NCBI GenBank assembly: GCA_965230205.1
Contig: OZ245996.1
Coordinates: 1,612,001 to 1,676,000, forward strand
DNA: 64,000 nucleotides
Reading direction: 5' to 3'
Source: CANLBN01 sp965230205
GTDB taxonomy: Bacteria; Pseudomonadota; Gammaproteobacteria; Pseudomonadales; Cellvibrionaceae
The notes under the pieces were generated by a model, which had not been told where the DNA came from, made no database searches, and was given only the letters and a program-made list of their open reading frames with translations. Positions 45,759 to 54,826 of this stretch are shown here, piece after piece. Every line of letters begins with the position of its first letter. Position 1 is the stretch's first letter. Position numbers and translations under genes: made by a program.

Positions 45759-46285
45759 AAGTCCTCCTGGCCAAATATTGACTGGAGTTGTTTGCGGATT
45801 TCATGAATGCGCCAGGATATTGTACTTTCCTTAACGCCTAAAATAGTAGCGGCTTCGCCGTGGGTAAACCCCTCAGCATGAACCAGCAATACCGTTTCTT
45901 TCATGCCCTCTGAAAAGCTATCTAAGCGATTTAGCAGTTGCTGTATTAAGATTGTCTTATCAGCTTGCTCATCGTGGATTATGTCTGGAGATGTGCTGTC
46001 TTCTTCAGTGATTTGTTGATGGCGTGTCTGGCTTTTTTGCCAGTCTTTTGCGCAATTGATTACCAGCCGATAAAGCCAGCTGCTAAAGCTGGATTCGAAA
46101 CGGAATTGTTCCAGCCCACGGGCGAGCTTGATGCAGGCCTGCTGGGCCACATCTTCGGCGTCTTCACGGTTACCGCACCACTTGAACGCAAACTTGAACA
46201 ATGTATCGTAATGGCATTCGAGAAGGGTTTCGAACGCCTGAGTATCGCCAGTTTGCGCCTGTTTAATAAGATCGTCATCCTGCAT
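45755..46285 (-). CDS. ECF-type sigma-70 factor
   Basis: The 176-residue protein has region 2 (about residues 10-90: FETLLECHYDTLFKFAFKW, NREDAEDVAQQACIKLARGL) and region 4 (about 115-170: KETVLLVHAEGFTHGEAATILGVKESTISWRIHEIRK in several motifs). It should direct transcription of its own unit and of envelope genes. Translationally coupled to the membrane vWA gene by a 4-base overlap. The promoter it recognises cannot be read here. Confidence 0.93.
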   Translation of the reverse strand: MQDDDLIKQAQTGDTQAFETLLECHYDTLFKFAFKWCGNREDAEDVAQQACIKLARGLEQFRFESSFSSWLYRLVINCAKDWQKSQTRHQQITEEDSTSPDIIHDEQADKTILIQQLLNRLDSFSEGMKETVLLVHAEGFTHGEAATILGVKESTISWRIHEIRKQLQSIFGQEDL

Positions 46286-46395
46286 ACAGGCACTTCTTTA
46301 ATAGTGAATACTTTTCAATCTATGGGTTAGACGATAGTTATCTACAAATCCTTGGTAAGTTTTTTATTTTTTTAATCTCGCCTTAGTGAACACGA

Positions 46396-46707
46396 TTATT
46401 TGAACCAAAATTCGATTTCTTCAGTGTCTTCTTCAAAGCGAGCAGAGTGTAATTGGTGTTTGCCTACATGGTACCACTCACCCGTTTTATAAGCGGTTTC
46501 TTTTTCTCCCTCGATGGTAAGATATAAGCAGCCTTTGGTAATAACGCCGTAGTTATCTGTTTCATGAGTATGAGGTTCGATTGTTGTGTTTTCAGGGTAC
46601 ATGGCAAAGAGGACATCACACTCTTTGCCTTGGAGTCGAAATGCATCGAAACGGTTAGAAAAAGCCTCTAGCTGTTGGAATTTTTCAGGAAATGCAATGG
46701 TTTTCAT
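46396..46707 (-). CDS. Small cupin-domain protein
   Basis: The 103-residue single-domain cupin has the metal-binding pattern PHTHETDNYG (His-x-His) and the second motif GEWYHVGKHQLHSARF. Such proteins bind a metal and small ligands. It lies 20 bases after the racemase gene in the same direction, so the two are probably co-transcribed. Function not known. Confidence 0.88.
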   Translation of the reverse strand: MKTIAFPEKFQQLEAFSNRFDAFRLQGKECDVLFAMYPENTTIEPHTHETDNYGVITKGCLYLTIEGEKETAYKTGEWYHVGKHQLHSARFEEDTEEIEFWFK

Positions 46708-46727
46708 TTAATTCTTCTCTCTGTTTA

Positions 46728-47426
46728 TCATTCGTTCTCGGTCGCTTTTTCAACGGCTTTCTGAGCATGAATTGCTGTAGTATCGATTAATTTAACGGGT
46801 GTATCTGTTTGTTTAACCAGCATTCCTATTTCAGTGCAGCCAAGTATCACCGCTTCGGCGCCTTGATCTGCCAAGTGCTGAATGATGCGTAAGTATTCTT
46901 GCTTGGACTGTATTTCTACGCTGCCTAAACACAACTCTTCATAAATCACGCGATGGACTATTGCTCTGTCACTATCGTCGGGAGTAATCACATCTAAGCC
47001 GTATTTCTCACTCAGTCGGCCTTTATAAAAGTCTTGCTCCATGGTGAAGGCGGTACCCAATAGCCCAACTCTTTTGATATTTTCTGCGATCAATACTTCG
47101 GCAGTTGCATCAGCAATATGCAGTAGAGGGATATCTAAAACGTCTTCTATTGCCGGCGCAACTTTATGCATGGTATTGGTACAAATGACCAAAAAGTCTG
47201 CGTTAGCAGCCTGAACTTTTAAGGCGGCATCGATTAATATTCTAGTGCTGTCTTCCCAATCATTTAAGTGCTGTAACTTTTCCAATGGTGCGAAGTCGAT
47301 GCTGTAAAGCGCAATTTCAGCAGAATGTAATCCGCCTAACTTCGCTTTTACACCTTCGTTGATGGCTCGATAATAATTTACTGTACTTTCCCAGCTCATG
47401 CCGCCGAGTAAACCTATCGTTTTCAT
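46728..47426 (-). CDS. Aspartate/glutamate racemase family protein
   Basis: The 232-residue protein begins IGLLGGMSWESTVNYYRAIN, the hallmark of the aspartate racemase family, and has both catalytic cysteines: ICTNTMHK and GCTEIGML. It interconverts L- and D-amino acids without a cofactor; Asp is the likely substrate, but family members vary. It is followed by the cupin gene and is divergent from a LysR gene across about 130 bases. Confidence 0.93.
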   Translation of the reverse strand: MKTIGLLGGMSWESTVNYYRAINEGVKAKLGGLHSAEIALYSIDFAPLEKLQHLNDWEDSTRILIDAALKVQAANADFLVICTNTMHKVAPAIEDVLDIPLLHIADATAEVLIAENIKRVGLLGTAFTMEQDFYKGRLSEKYGLDVITPDDSDRAIVHRVIYEELCLGSVEIQSKQEYLRIIQHLADQGAEAVILGCTEIGMLVKQTDTPVKLIDTTAIHAQKAVEKATENE

Positions 47427-47558
47427 GCCAATAACTCCTTCTCAATATGTACTGACTACGAGATAGATTAGCCTTCTATTTATGAATAATAAATAGCTAT
47501 AATTGAATTCAACTTATTCATTTCTGAATAGTTAATGATTGATGAGATTATCATTATG

Positions 47559-48422
47559 ATGAATTGGGATAACCTGCGTTACTTCATGGCTGTCGCTAAG
47601 CAGGGGAGCTTAAGTGCCGCGGCCCGGCATTTAAATGTGTCGCAGGCAACGGTATGGAGAAAGGTGTTTCAGTTGGAGAGTGAGCTGTGTACGACATTAT
47701 TCGAAGCCAGCCGAACAGGCTACCGCATGACACCCTGTGGGTTAAAGTTATTGCCGCTTGCGGAGCAGATGGCGGCGGCTGCCGAAGAGGTAAGTTCTTC
47801 TTTACAGAATTCTAGTCATTTACAGGGTACTGTCAGGCTGATAGCACCTGATATTCTAGTGACCCATCTGACTCAGAACCTCGTTTGCCCTTTGCGTGCT
47901 GAGCAACCGGATCTGAGCATAGAATTAGTGACTTCCAGCCCTTTGGCACCCTTATCTTCCCGTGATACTGATATTGGTATTCTGGCCAATAAAAGCTACT
48001 CGTCACAAATGACCTTACTGGCACAATTTACATTGCCTTTTGCTCTTTATGGCGCGACAAATCGCTTTGCCCACCCTTTATCACTCTCCGAATTGCCCGA
48101 GTACCCGCTGATTGATTTTGATGATGATAATGAGCACCTCGCACCAACCGGTTGGTTTAAACGCGCAGCAAAAATGGAGAGAAGCTTTCGCAGTAATAAT
48201 CCTCTGGCGCGTAAAGGTGCAGCCATAGCCGGTATAGGCTTGGCGCTATTGCCTTGTGTTTATGTGTCGGAAAAGGATTCGTTGACTAAAGTGATAGATG
48301 AGGATGTTATCGGTGCTTTAAATCTTTTCCTCTATATCAATAAAGAAAGGCAAGCCTTTCCTAATGTGTCAGCCGTCAGTCAGTATTTGCAGATAGTATT
48401 GAAGCAACTTTTAAATCATTGA
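47559..48422 (+). CDS. LysR family transcriptional regulator
   Basis: A 287-residue regulator. The N-terminal helix-turn-helix shows NWDNLRYFMAVAKQGSLSAAARHLNVSQATV in successive motifs; the substrate-binding domain follows from about residue 90. The family usually starts MNWD, so ATG 47559 is preferred, although 47535 and 47556 are open in the same frame. It is divergent from the racemase gene, which it may regulate. Confidence 0.9.
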   Translation: MNWDNLRYFMAVAKQGSLSAAARHLNVSQATVWRKVFQLESELCTTLFEASRTGYRMTPCGLKLLPLAEQMAAAAEEVSSSLQNSSHLQGTVRLIAPDILVTHLTQNLVCPLRAEQPDLSIELVTSSPLAPLSSRDTDIGILANKSYSSQMTLLAQFTLPFALYGATNRFAHPLSLSELPEYPLIDFDDDNEHLAPTGWFKRAAKMERSFRSNNPLARKGAAIAGIGLALLPCVYVSEKDSLTKVIDEDVIGALNLFLYINKERQAFPNVSAVSQYLQIVLKQLLNH

Positions 48423-48505
48423 ATTTTTATGTTGTCATTAAATCTTGTCATCGAACTATTAGAATTGCAAGGCGTCTGAAAAGGGATAATTTAGGAGTGA
48501 TTAAT

Positions 48506-49432
48506 GTGTTTAGATGTTTGCTATTGATTGTAGTTTTATCGCTGTCAGGGTGTTTTGCACCAAAGGTGATTCAACAAGAGCGGATTTTATTTAGAGATAT
48601 GGTGGAGAATAACACTGAAGTAAAGCGTTATTTTTTAGAAGTCGATGAAAATCTAGAGATAGAGAATAGAAGGTTGTTTTATGCAGCGGCGGGTGATGAT
48701 CAAAAACCTGGGTTGATTATCATTCACGGTACCCCTGGTAGTTGGAATCAGTATGCTCGTTATCTTTTAAATGAAAGGCTACGCGAGCATTTTTATATTG
48801 TGGTTATCGATCGCCCCGGTTGGGGTCGCTCAATTGGGGATGACCCCAAAGCTATTGTCAGTTATAAGGACCAAGCCACCATTTTGGCGGCATTATCGAA
48901 TCAGTTAAAAAGCAAGAATGGTAATAAACCTGTCATCCTGATGGGCCATTCTTTGGGTTCATCCATCGCGCCAAGAGTTGCAATGGATCACCCTGAATCT
49001 GTCGATGGTTTGTTGTTGTTAGCGGGGACATTGAGCCCAGAATTGTCCGGTTTGCGGTGGTATAACGAGGTGGCGAAAGTCCCGGGTATTAATTGGCTTA
49101 TTAGCGACTGGATGAGAAAATCCAACCGTGAAATCATCGCATTGAAAGGAGAGATGGACGCAATGGCGCCACTGTGGAAGAATGTACGGACTTATACAAC
49201 TGTTGTACAAGGGATGAAAGATGTTAATGTCTATCCTGAGAATGCAGATTTCGCCGAGGAAGCGTTAGACCCCAATCTAACAGAGGTTATTCGGTTGTAT
49301 GAGGAAGGGCATTTGTTCCCTATGACTCGACGAGATGATGTTGCAAACTGGGCTGTAGATATATTGGAAAGAATAGATCGACAACTATTGGCGTGTGAAA
49401 GAAACGAGGCTGTAACGCATGAGTGCTCATGA
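48506..49432 (+). CDS. Alpha/beta hydrolase lipoprotein
   Basis: The 308-residue product has a lipoprotein signal with lipobox SLSGC and a classical alpha/beta-hydrolase fold: HGTPGSWNQY, DRPGWGRS, nucleophile Ser in GHSLGSS, and catalytic His in EEGHLFP near the end. GTG 48506 with GGAG eight bases upstream is preferred; the open frame from 48419 would place 29 charged residues before the signal. Its stop overlaps the start of the VOC gene by 14 bases. Substrate unknown. Confidence 0.85.
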   Translation: MFRCLLLIVVLSLSGCFAPKVIQQERILFRDMVENNTEVKRYFLEVDENLEIENRRLFYAAAGDDQKPGLIIIHGTPGSWNQYARYLLNERLREHFYIVVIDRPGWGRSIGDDPKAIVSYKDQATILAALSNQLKSKNGNKPVILMGHSLGSSIAPRVAMDHPESVDGLLLLAGTLSPELSGLRWYNEVAKVPGINWLISDWMRKSNREIIALKGEMDAMAPLWKNVRTYTTVVQGMKDVNVYPENADFAEEALDPNLTEVIRLYEEGHLFPMTRRDDVANWAVDILERIDRQLLACERNEAVTHECS

Positions 49433-49796
49433 AAAAATCAATTATATTGAGTTTCCAGTAAAAAATATTACCGCAACCAAAGTGTTTTTTAAGGAAGTAT
49501 TTGAATGGAGTTTTGAAGACTACGGGGCAGATTATACGGCATTTCTCAATGCAGGTATTGACGGGGGGTTTTATAAATCGGATCTGGTTGTCTCTACGGA
49601 TAAAGGCAGCGCATTAATAGTCTTTTACAGTGATGATTTAGAAAGTACAGAAGAAAAGATAAGCCATGCTGGTGGTGAAATTCTTGCCCCTATTTTTGAT
49701 TTCCCCGGTGGACGTCGTTTTCATTTTGCTGACCCTAATGGCAATGAATTCGCTGTCTGGTCAGATAAAAGGCAGGTTGTCGACGTAGAAGAATAA
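49419..49796 (+). CDS. VOC (glyoxalase/bleomycin-resistance fold) family protein
   Basis: The 125-residue protein has the vicinal-oxygen-chelate fold with INYIEFPVKN, TKVFFKEVFEW and PGGRRFHFADPNGNEFAVWSD. Members are lyases, dioxygenases or binding proteins; the sequence does not allow a choice. It overlaps the preceding hydrolase gene by 14 bases, so they form a coupled pair. Confidence 0.9.
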   Translation: MSAHEKINYIEFPVKNITATKVFFKEVFEWSFEDYGADYTAFLNAGIDGGFYKSDLVVSTDKGSALIVFYSDDLESTEEKISHAGGEILAPIFDFPGGRRFHFADPNGNEFAVWSDKRQVVDVEE

Positions 49797-49818
49797 TCTA
49801 GCTTTTGTTATCAATTAG

Positions 49819-50406
49819 CTACGCTTTTGGGCTTGCTCTATAAAGGCGATAGCATACATCTCCCGCTGTTTTTTCTCGGTGTAGTTGCCAGTTAGCGGGA
49901 GTGTTTATTGTCTGCCTTTTCGGGCTTTCTATATAAACCATTGCATCGTCTGCAAGTAGCTGGCTTTGTTCCAATCGAATAATGGTTTGTTCCCATAGCT
50001 GTTCAGCGAAGGGTGGATCAATAAAAACGATATGAACGGAATGCTGTGGCAGTTCATTCCCGCATAGCCAATCTAGCGTATTTTGTTGAATGACTTGGAC
50101 TGACTCGGCTTTTAGCTGTGAACAATGCTGAAGCAGTTGCCGTGCGGCAGCTGGGTGTTTCTCCAGCATGATAAGGCTTTTGGCTCCCCGAGATAGGCTT
50201 TCAAGACCTAAAGCTCCTGATCCTGCGAATAGATCCAGGCAGCAGCTGTCAGGAATTTCTGCCATCAACCAATTGAATAGAGTTTCACGGATACGATCCC
50301 CTGTCGGCCGTAAGCCCTCTATATCTGCGATTGCTAATTTTCGGCCACGCCATTGGCCGCCAATGATACGTAATTGATGGGTGTTTGCAGAGCGTTGTTT
50401 TGCCAA
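49819..50406 (-). CDS. rsmD: 16S rRNA (guanine966-N2)-methyltransferase RsmD
   Basis: The 195-residue methyltransferase shows RIIGGQWRGRKL, RPTGDRIRETLFNWL, the SAM-binding LDLFAGSGALGLE, and the catalytic DPPF. It methylates G966 of 16S rRNA. Divergent from the ftsYEX operon, the usual arrangement. Confidence 0.96.
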   Translation of the reverse strand: MAKQRSANTHQLRIIGGQWRGRKLAIADIEGLRPTGDRIRETLFNWLMAEIPDSCCLDLFAGSGALGLESLSRGAKSLIMLEKHPAAARQLLQHCSQLKAESVQVIQQNTLDWLCGNELPQHSVHIVFIDPPFAEQLWEQTIIRLEQSQLLADDAMVYIESPKRQTINTPANWQLHREKTAGDVCYRLYRASPKA

Positions 50407-50497
50407 AATAAACCTTTAGCTAAGACAAGTATTTCGAGGGATGGTAGGATAGCGGTTTATTTCCACAGGGTCGACCTGTCTAACACTGTACATTTTT

Positions 50498-50656
50498 ATG
50501 AAGCACGCCATTTTTATTTTATATGCGCTAGGTCTAGGCCTCTTAATTAGGGCTGTTGTTTATTCTGGAGATGAATCAACAGCATTAGTTGTGATATTTG
50601 GTCTGTTATTTCTTGGATGTGGTATCGCATTGCGATTTCTATACCAAGGCAGGTAA
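50498..50656 (+). CDS. Small two-TM membrane protein (52 aa), hypothetical
   Basis: A short frame between rsmD and ftsY encodes 52 residues with two hydrophobic segments (about 4-21 and 28-46) separated by a short acidic SGDES turn and ending RFLYQGR. The amphipathic pattern and length are typical of small membrane proteins. No strong ribosome site is visible. Not recognised. Confidence 0.4.
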   Translation: MKHAIFILYALGLGLLIRAVVYSGDESTALVVIFGLLFLGCGIALRFLYQGR

Positions 50657-50743
50657 TTCTTTACCTTTGGCTCTAGTGTAATTAGAGCAATTTTTAGATA
50701 ATTCCCCCGATTAAAATCGCCCCATCTAAAGGCAATGCGCAGT

Positions 50744-51784
50744 ATGTTTTTCAAACGTTCTAAACCTTCCAAACAGGAAGACAATAATCCTCAGGATAAA
50801 ACAGTGCCGGAGTCGACCGCGGCTGAAAAAACGGAATCGATCAGCTTATTTCAACGTTTTAAGCGGGGCTTGTCACGCACCAGTGGTCAATTGGCTGAGG
50901 GTATCAGCAGTCTTATTCTGGGCAAAAAAGAAATAGATGATGAGTTACTGGAAGAGCTAGAGTCACAGTTGCTCATGGCCGATGTTGGTATCGATGCGAC
51001 TACTAAAATCATTGACCAGCTAACGGATAGTGTAAAACGTAAACAGCTAGCTGATGGCGATGCACTCTACTCGGCTTTGCAAGTGCAATTAAGGGAGTTG
51101 CTGGCTCCAGCTGAAGAGCCATTGGATATCGAAAGCAAGAAAACCCCATTTGTGATCTTAGTGGTAGGGGTTAATGGCGTTGGTAAAACGACAACGATAG
51201 GTAAATTAGCAAAGCGCTTTCAAGATCAAGGTAAGCAAGTGATGCTGGCTGCCGGTGATACTTTTCGGGCGGCTGCGGTGGAACAGCTACAAGTCTGGGG
51301 TGAGCGCAACAATGTCCCAGTTGTAGCTCAGCATACAGGTGCCGATAGTGCTTCGGTGATTTACGATGCTTTGCAGTCCGCTCAGGCTAGGCAGGTTGAT
51401 GTCATTATTGCCGACACTGCGGGTCGTCTACACAATAAAGACCACTTGATGGATGAACTGGCGAAAGTAAAACGGGTAATGGGCAAGTTAGACGATTCCG
51501 CTCCTCATGAAGTGTTATTAGTATTGGATGCAGGTACTGGTCAAAATGCATTAAATCAGGCTCAGCAATTCAATGATGCTGCCGGTGTTACGGGGCTCGC
51601 TTTAACCAAATTAGATGGAACCGCTAAGGGTGGGATTATCTTTGCGCTAAGTGAACGCTTCAAACTGCCAGTAAGGTTTATCGGTGTTGGTGAAGGGATT
51701 CATGATTTGCAGCCTTTTTCTGCATCGACCTTTGTCGATGCGCTATTTAATACAAGCTCAGCCAATTCAAATCCAGAAAAGTAA
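50744..51784 (+). CDS. ftsY: Signal recognition particle receptor FtsY
   Basis: The 346-residue GTPase has a short acidic N-terminal A domain, the four-helix N domain and the G domain with GVNGVGKTTTIGKLA, DTFRAAAVEQL, DTAGRLHNK and TKLDGTAKGG. It receives ribosome-SRP complexes at the inner membrane. ATG 50744 is favoured over 50735, because AAAGG at 50728-50732 is too near the latter. First gene of the ftsY-ftsE-ftsX operon. Confidence 0.97.
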   Translation: MFFKRSKPSKQEDNNPQDKTVPESTAAEKTESISLFQRFKRGLSRTSGQLAEGISSLILGKKEIDDELLEELESQLLMADVGIDATTKIIDQLTDSVKRKQLADGDALYSALQVQLRELLAPAEEPLDIESKKTPFVILVVGVNGVGKTTTIGKLAKRFQDQGKQVMLAAGDTFRAAAVEQLQVWGERNNVPVVAQHTGADSASVIYDALQSAQARQVDVIIADTAGRLHNKDHLMDELAKVKRVMGKLDDSAPHEVLLVLDAGTGQNALNQAQQFNDAAGVTGLALTKLDGTAKGGIIFALSERFKLPVRFIGVGEGIHDLQPFSASTFVDALFNTSSANSNPEK

Positions 51785-51790
51785 TCGTTT

Positions 51791-52480
51791 ATGATTCGTT
51801 TTGATAATGTGAGTAAGCGTTACAGTGAAGGTCATGATGCGCTGCTAGGTGTCAACTTTGAACTTGGGGCTGGCGAAATGGCATTCTTAACTGGCCATTC
51901 CGGAGCAGGGAAAAGTACCTTATTAAAATTGATTATGCTGATTGAGCGACCAACTCGTGGGCAAGTCTTAATTGGCGGTAAAAACTTAGCGCGTATCAGC
52001 GCCTCACAGGTCCCCTATTTACGCCGCCAAATTGGCGTTGTATTTCAAAGCCATCAATTACTGTTTGATCGCACTGTGTTCGATAATGTAGCGCTGCCGT
52101 TGCAAATATCGGGGATGCCCATAAAGGACCAAGGTAAGCGTGTACGTGCAGCGTTAGATAAAGTTGGCCTCTTACATAAAGAAAAAGAAAACCCTATGGC
52201 CCTATCTGGCGGTGAGCAGCAACGTGTCGGTATTGCTCGTGCTGTGGTTAATAAGCCAGCAATCTTGTTGGCGGATGAGCCAACCGGTAACCTTGATCCG
52301 CAGCTTTCAGCAGAAATTATGCAGTTGTTTCAGGACTTTCAAAGTGTTGGTGTTACTGTTTTGATTGCCACCCATGATATCTCACTCATTGAATCGATGC
52401 CTTGTCCATTAATGGAGTTGTCCCATGGGCGATTAATCCGAAGTGAGATAGATACATTGCAGGGTGCGGTTGATGAATAG
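51791..52480 (+). CDS. ftsE: Cell division ATP-binding protein FtsE
   Basis: The 229-residue ABC ATPase shows Walker A GHSGAGKST, signature LSGGEQQR, Walker B ILLADEPTG and the H-loop ATHD. With FtsX it controls periplasmic amidase activation through EnvC at the septum. It starts 6 bases after ftsY and overlaps ftsX. Confidence 0.97.
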   Translation: MIRFDNVSKRYSEGHDALLGVNFELGAGEMAFLTGHSGAGKSTLLKLIMLIERPTRGQVLIGGKNLARISASQVPYLRRQIGVVFQSHQLLFDRTVFDNVALPLQISGMPIKDQGKRVRAALDKVGLLHKEKENPMALSGGEQQRVGIARAVVNKPAILLADEPTGNLDPQLSAEIMQLFQDFQSVGVTVLIATHDISLIESMPCPLMELSHGRLIRSEIDTLQGAVDE

Positions 52481-53495
52481 GCGCAGTAGAGAGTCCGATA
52501 CAAAAAGTAATCGAAGTGCTAAAGGTTCAGGGACCAAAATATCGGGCGCTAAAGCTGTAGAGTCATCAGGTCTTCAACTGTTTCGTGCCTGGTGGCATCA
52601 CCACCGCAGTTCTTGTTCAAATAGCCTATTGCGTTTGTTGGAGTCCCCGTTGCAAAGTCTTTTAACGTGGATGGTTATTGCGATTGCTGTTGCATTACCT
52701 GCAGGTTTGTATTTGGGTTTGCAAAATATTCAACAATTGGGGCAAGGGTGGCAGGATAGTGCTCAGATGTCGGCTTTTTTAGCTCGAGGCGCAAAGCCAA
52801 GGGCCATAGAAAAACTGCAAGCAACGTTGGGAAACGATGATGGTATCGCTTCTATTGATGTTATCAGCCCCAGTAAAGCATTAGCTGAGTTTCAGCAGTA
52901 CTCAGGTTTGGGGGATGCGCTGACAGATTTAGACGAAAACCCCTTACCTACGGTTTTAGTGATTCAACCAGATGCATCAGTTAATACACCGGATTCATTG
53001 GCGGCTCTTCAGTCTCGCATTAAAGCTGACCCCTTGGTCGATAACGTTCAGTTAGATATGGGATGGTTGCGGCGTTTGCATGAGCTACTTGCCTTGGGTG
53101 AACGTATTGTTTTTGCTCTAGGGGCTTTATTGTCTTTGGGGGTGTTGCTGGTTATCGGGAACACTCTGCGATTAGCTATTGAGAATCGACGCGATGAAAT
53201 TGTTGTCACCAAGATGGTGGGTGGCACTAACGGTTTTGTGCGCAGACCTTTCCTGTATACCGGTTTGTGGTACGGCATTGGGGGTGGGTTATTGGCTATT
53301 ATTTTACTGTTGTTTGTTGGACTTTGGTTGTCCAACCCGGTAGCTAATCTAGTGACTTTATATGAAAGCGAGCACTCACTTAAGGGCTTAGGTTTTGAAT
53401 CAAGCTTCGTTTTATTATTAGGTAGTGGCTTGTTGGGCTGGTTGGGCGCCTGGTTAGCGGTTTCCCGACACTTGAGAGGTATAGAGCCATCTTAG
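52473..53495 (+). CDS. ftsX: Cell division protein FtsX
   Basis: The 340-residue membrane protein has a basic N-terminus, a first membrane helix (about 70-90), a periplasmic domain, and three more helices near the end (about 205-225, 255-280, 305-325), the FtsX layout. It transmits FtsE ATPase cycles to EnvC, encoded in this window at 31-32 kb. ATG 52473 overlaps the ftsE stop by 8 bases (GTG 52464 is an alternative), so the two are translationally coupled. Confidence 0.96.
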   Translation: MNRRSRESDTKSNRSAKGSGTKISGAKAVESSGLQLFRAWWHHHRSSCSNSLLRLLESPLQSLLTWMVIAIAVALPAGLYLGLQNIQQLGQGWQDSAQMSAFLARGAKPRAIEKLQATLGNDDGIASIDVISPSKALAEFQQYSGLGDALTDLDENPLPTVLVIQPDASVNTPDSLAALQSRIKADPLVDNVQLDMGWLRRLHELLALGERIVFALGALLSLGVLLVIGNTLRLAIENRRDEIVVTKMVGGTNGFVRRPFLYTGLWYGIGGGLLAIILLLFVGLWLSNPVANLVTLYESEHSLKGLGFESSFVLLLGSGLLGWLGAWLAVSRHLRGIEPS

Positions 53496-53669
53496 GTCAG
53501 GGTTCCTAAACTTATAATTGGCGGTTTTTGTGATATGCTTCAAATAACTTATTGTTTTTATTGGGTATTTTGTATTGAACTTCTATGCTGGTTAGCGATC
53601 TTATAAAAGCCATGCTAGAATGTCCGGTACGGTTAAATTTACCCTTATGTTTGAATGTTGGAGAAATGA

Positions 53670-54527
53670 ATGGGAACTAGCTTACAGCCTGTCGAAATGC
53701 TTGCACCGGGTGCAAACATTAATGCCTACATGCAAGCGGTCAATAGTTTTCCGATACTATCTGTCGAAGAGGAGCAGCGTTTAGGTGAGCGCCTCTATTA
53801 TGAAGAAGATGTTGATGCGGCTCGTCAGTTGGTGATGGCACATCTACGCTTTGTGGTTCATATTGCTAAGTCTTATGCTGGTTATGGTCTATCTCAATCC
53901 GACTTAATCCAAGAAGGTAATGTTGGTTTGATGAAGGCCGTTAAACGCTTTAACCCTGAAAAAGGTGTGCGTTTGGTATCCTTTGCTGTGCATTGGATTA
54001 AAGCAGAAATGCACGAATTTATATTGCGCAACTGGCGCATTGTTAAAGTAGCGACAACGAAAGCACAGCGTAAATTATTCTTTAATTTGCGTGGCCAAAA
54101 GAAGCGTTTAGGCTGGCTAACTCATGAAGAAGCAGAAGCTGTTGCTAAAGACCTTAATGTAGAAGTAAAGCATGTTCAGCAAATGGAAGGTCGTTTATCA
54201 TCTTATGACGCTTCATTTGATGCGGGTGCAGATGATGATGAAGAATCTGCTTATTTGGCGCCAGCGAACTATTTGGAAGATAATCGTTATAACCCAGCGA
54301 AGCAAACCGAAGCCGCTGACTGGAATGATGATAACGTGTCTCGTTTACGTGAAGCATTGAAAACGTTAGATGAGCGTAGTCAGGTCATCATTCAGCGCCG
54401 ATGGCTGAATGACGATGATAAGTCCACATTGCATGAATTAGCTGATGAGTTTGGCGTATCTGCTGAGCGTATCAGGCAGTTGGAAAAGAATGCGATGAAA
54501 AAAGTTCGTGTAGCGATGGATGCTTAA
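53670..54527 (+). CDS. rpoH: Heat-shock sigma factor RpoH (sigma-32)
   Basis: The 285-residue sigma factor has region 2 (LRFVVHIAKSYAGYGLSQSDLIQEGNVGL), written here as successive motifs, the RpoH box QRKLFFNLRGQKKRL, and region 4 with VSAERIRQLEKNAMKKV. It directs the heat-shock regulon and sits in its usual place after ftsYEX. Start ATG 53670 with TTGGAGAA upstream. An acidic stretch near residues 188-196 (GADDDEES) lies between regions 3 and 4. Followed by a strong terminator. Confidence 0.97.
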   Translation: MGTSLQPVEMLAPGANINAYMQAVNSFPILSVEEEQRLGERLYYEEDVDAARQLVMAHLRFVVHIAKSYAGYGLSQSDLIQEGNVGLMKAVKRFNPEKGVRLVSFAVHWIKAEMHEFILRNWRIVKVATTKAQRKLFFNLRGQKKRLGWLTHEEAEAVAKDLNVEVKHVQQMEGRLSSYDASFDAGADDDEESAYLAPANYLEDNRYNPAKQTEAADWNDDNVSRLREALKTLDERSQVIIQRRWLNDDDKSTLHELADEFGVSAERIRQLEKNAMKKVRVAMDA

Positions 54528-54553
54528 TTTAATTATTTTTACTAATTTAATGT

Positions 54554-54582
54554 TAAAAAGCCGCCAATAAGCGGCTTTTTTT
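54554..54582 (+). terminator. Intrinsic terminator of rpoH
   Basis: AAAAGCCGC pairs with GCGGCTTTT around CAATAA and runs into TTTTT, 27 bases after the rpoH stop. Confidence 0.92.
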
Positions 54583-54584
54583 AT

Positions 54585-54796
54585 GCCCAGGGATGGGCGG
54601 TATACTGTGGGCGCAGGGAAGCGCAGGAGCAGTGCATGTCCAGGGATGGGCGGTATACTGCGGATGCAAAGGGTGTAAAAGAGCAGCACATGCCCAAGGG
54701 TGGGCGTTAGCATAAAATGCTCCAGACATTTTCTATGTACTTCCACCATCCGTGGTGGGCGTACTGCTGGCGCAGGACACGCAGGAGCAGTAATCT
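54585..54796. repeat. Array of REP-like hairpin repeats between rpoH and the DUF423 gene
   Basis: Four related short palindromes occur: GCCCAGGGATGGGC (54585-54598), GTCCAGGGATGGGC (54638-54651), GCCCAAGGGTGGGC (54692-54705) and CCACCATCCGTGGTGG (54743-54758). Units 1, 2 and 4 continue into a common GGGCG-x-(TATACTG or TACTGC) and a GCAGG...AGCAGT block. The stems are kept while bases change together (unit 4 has a different but perfect stem), which suggests selection or repeated origin as mobile palindromic elements. Length about 212 bases. Confidence 0.75.
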
Positions 54797-54826
54797 ATTT
54801 TTCAATTATTTTAATAGGGTGAGGCG

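Noticed and set aside
54438..54749. 103-codon leftward frame over the rpoH end and the repeats
   Set aside because: It is made of antisense rpoH plus hairpin repeats, with composition unlike a protein.
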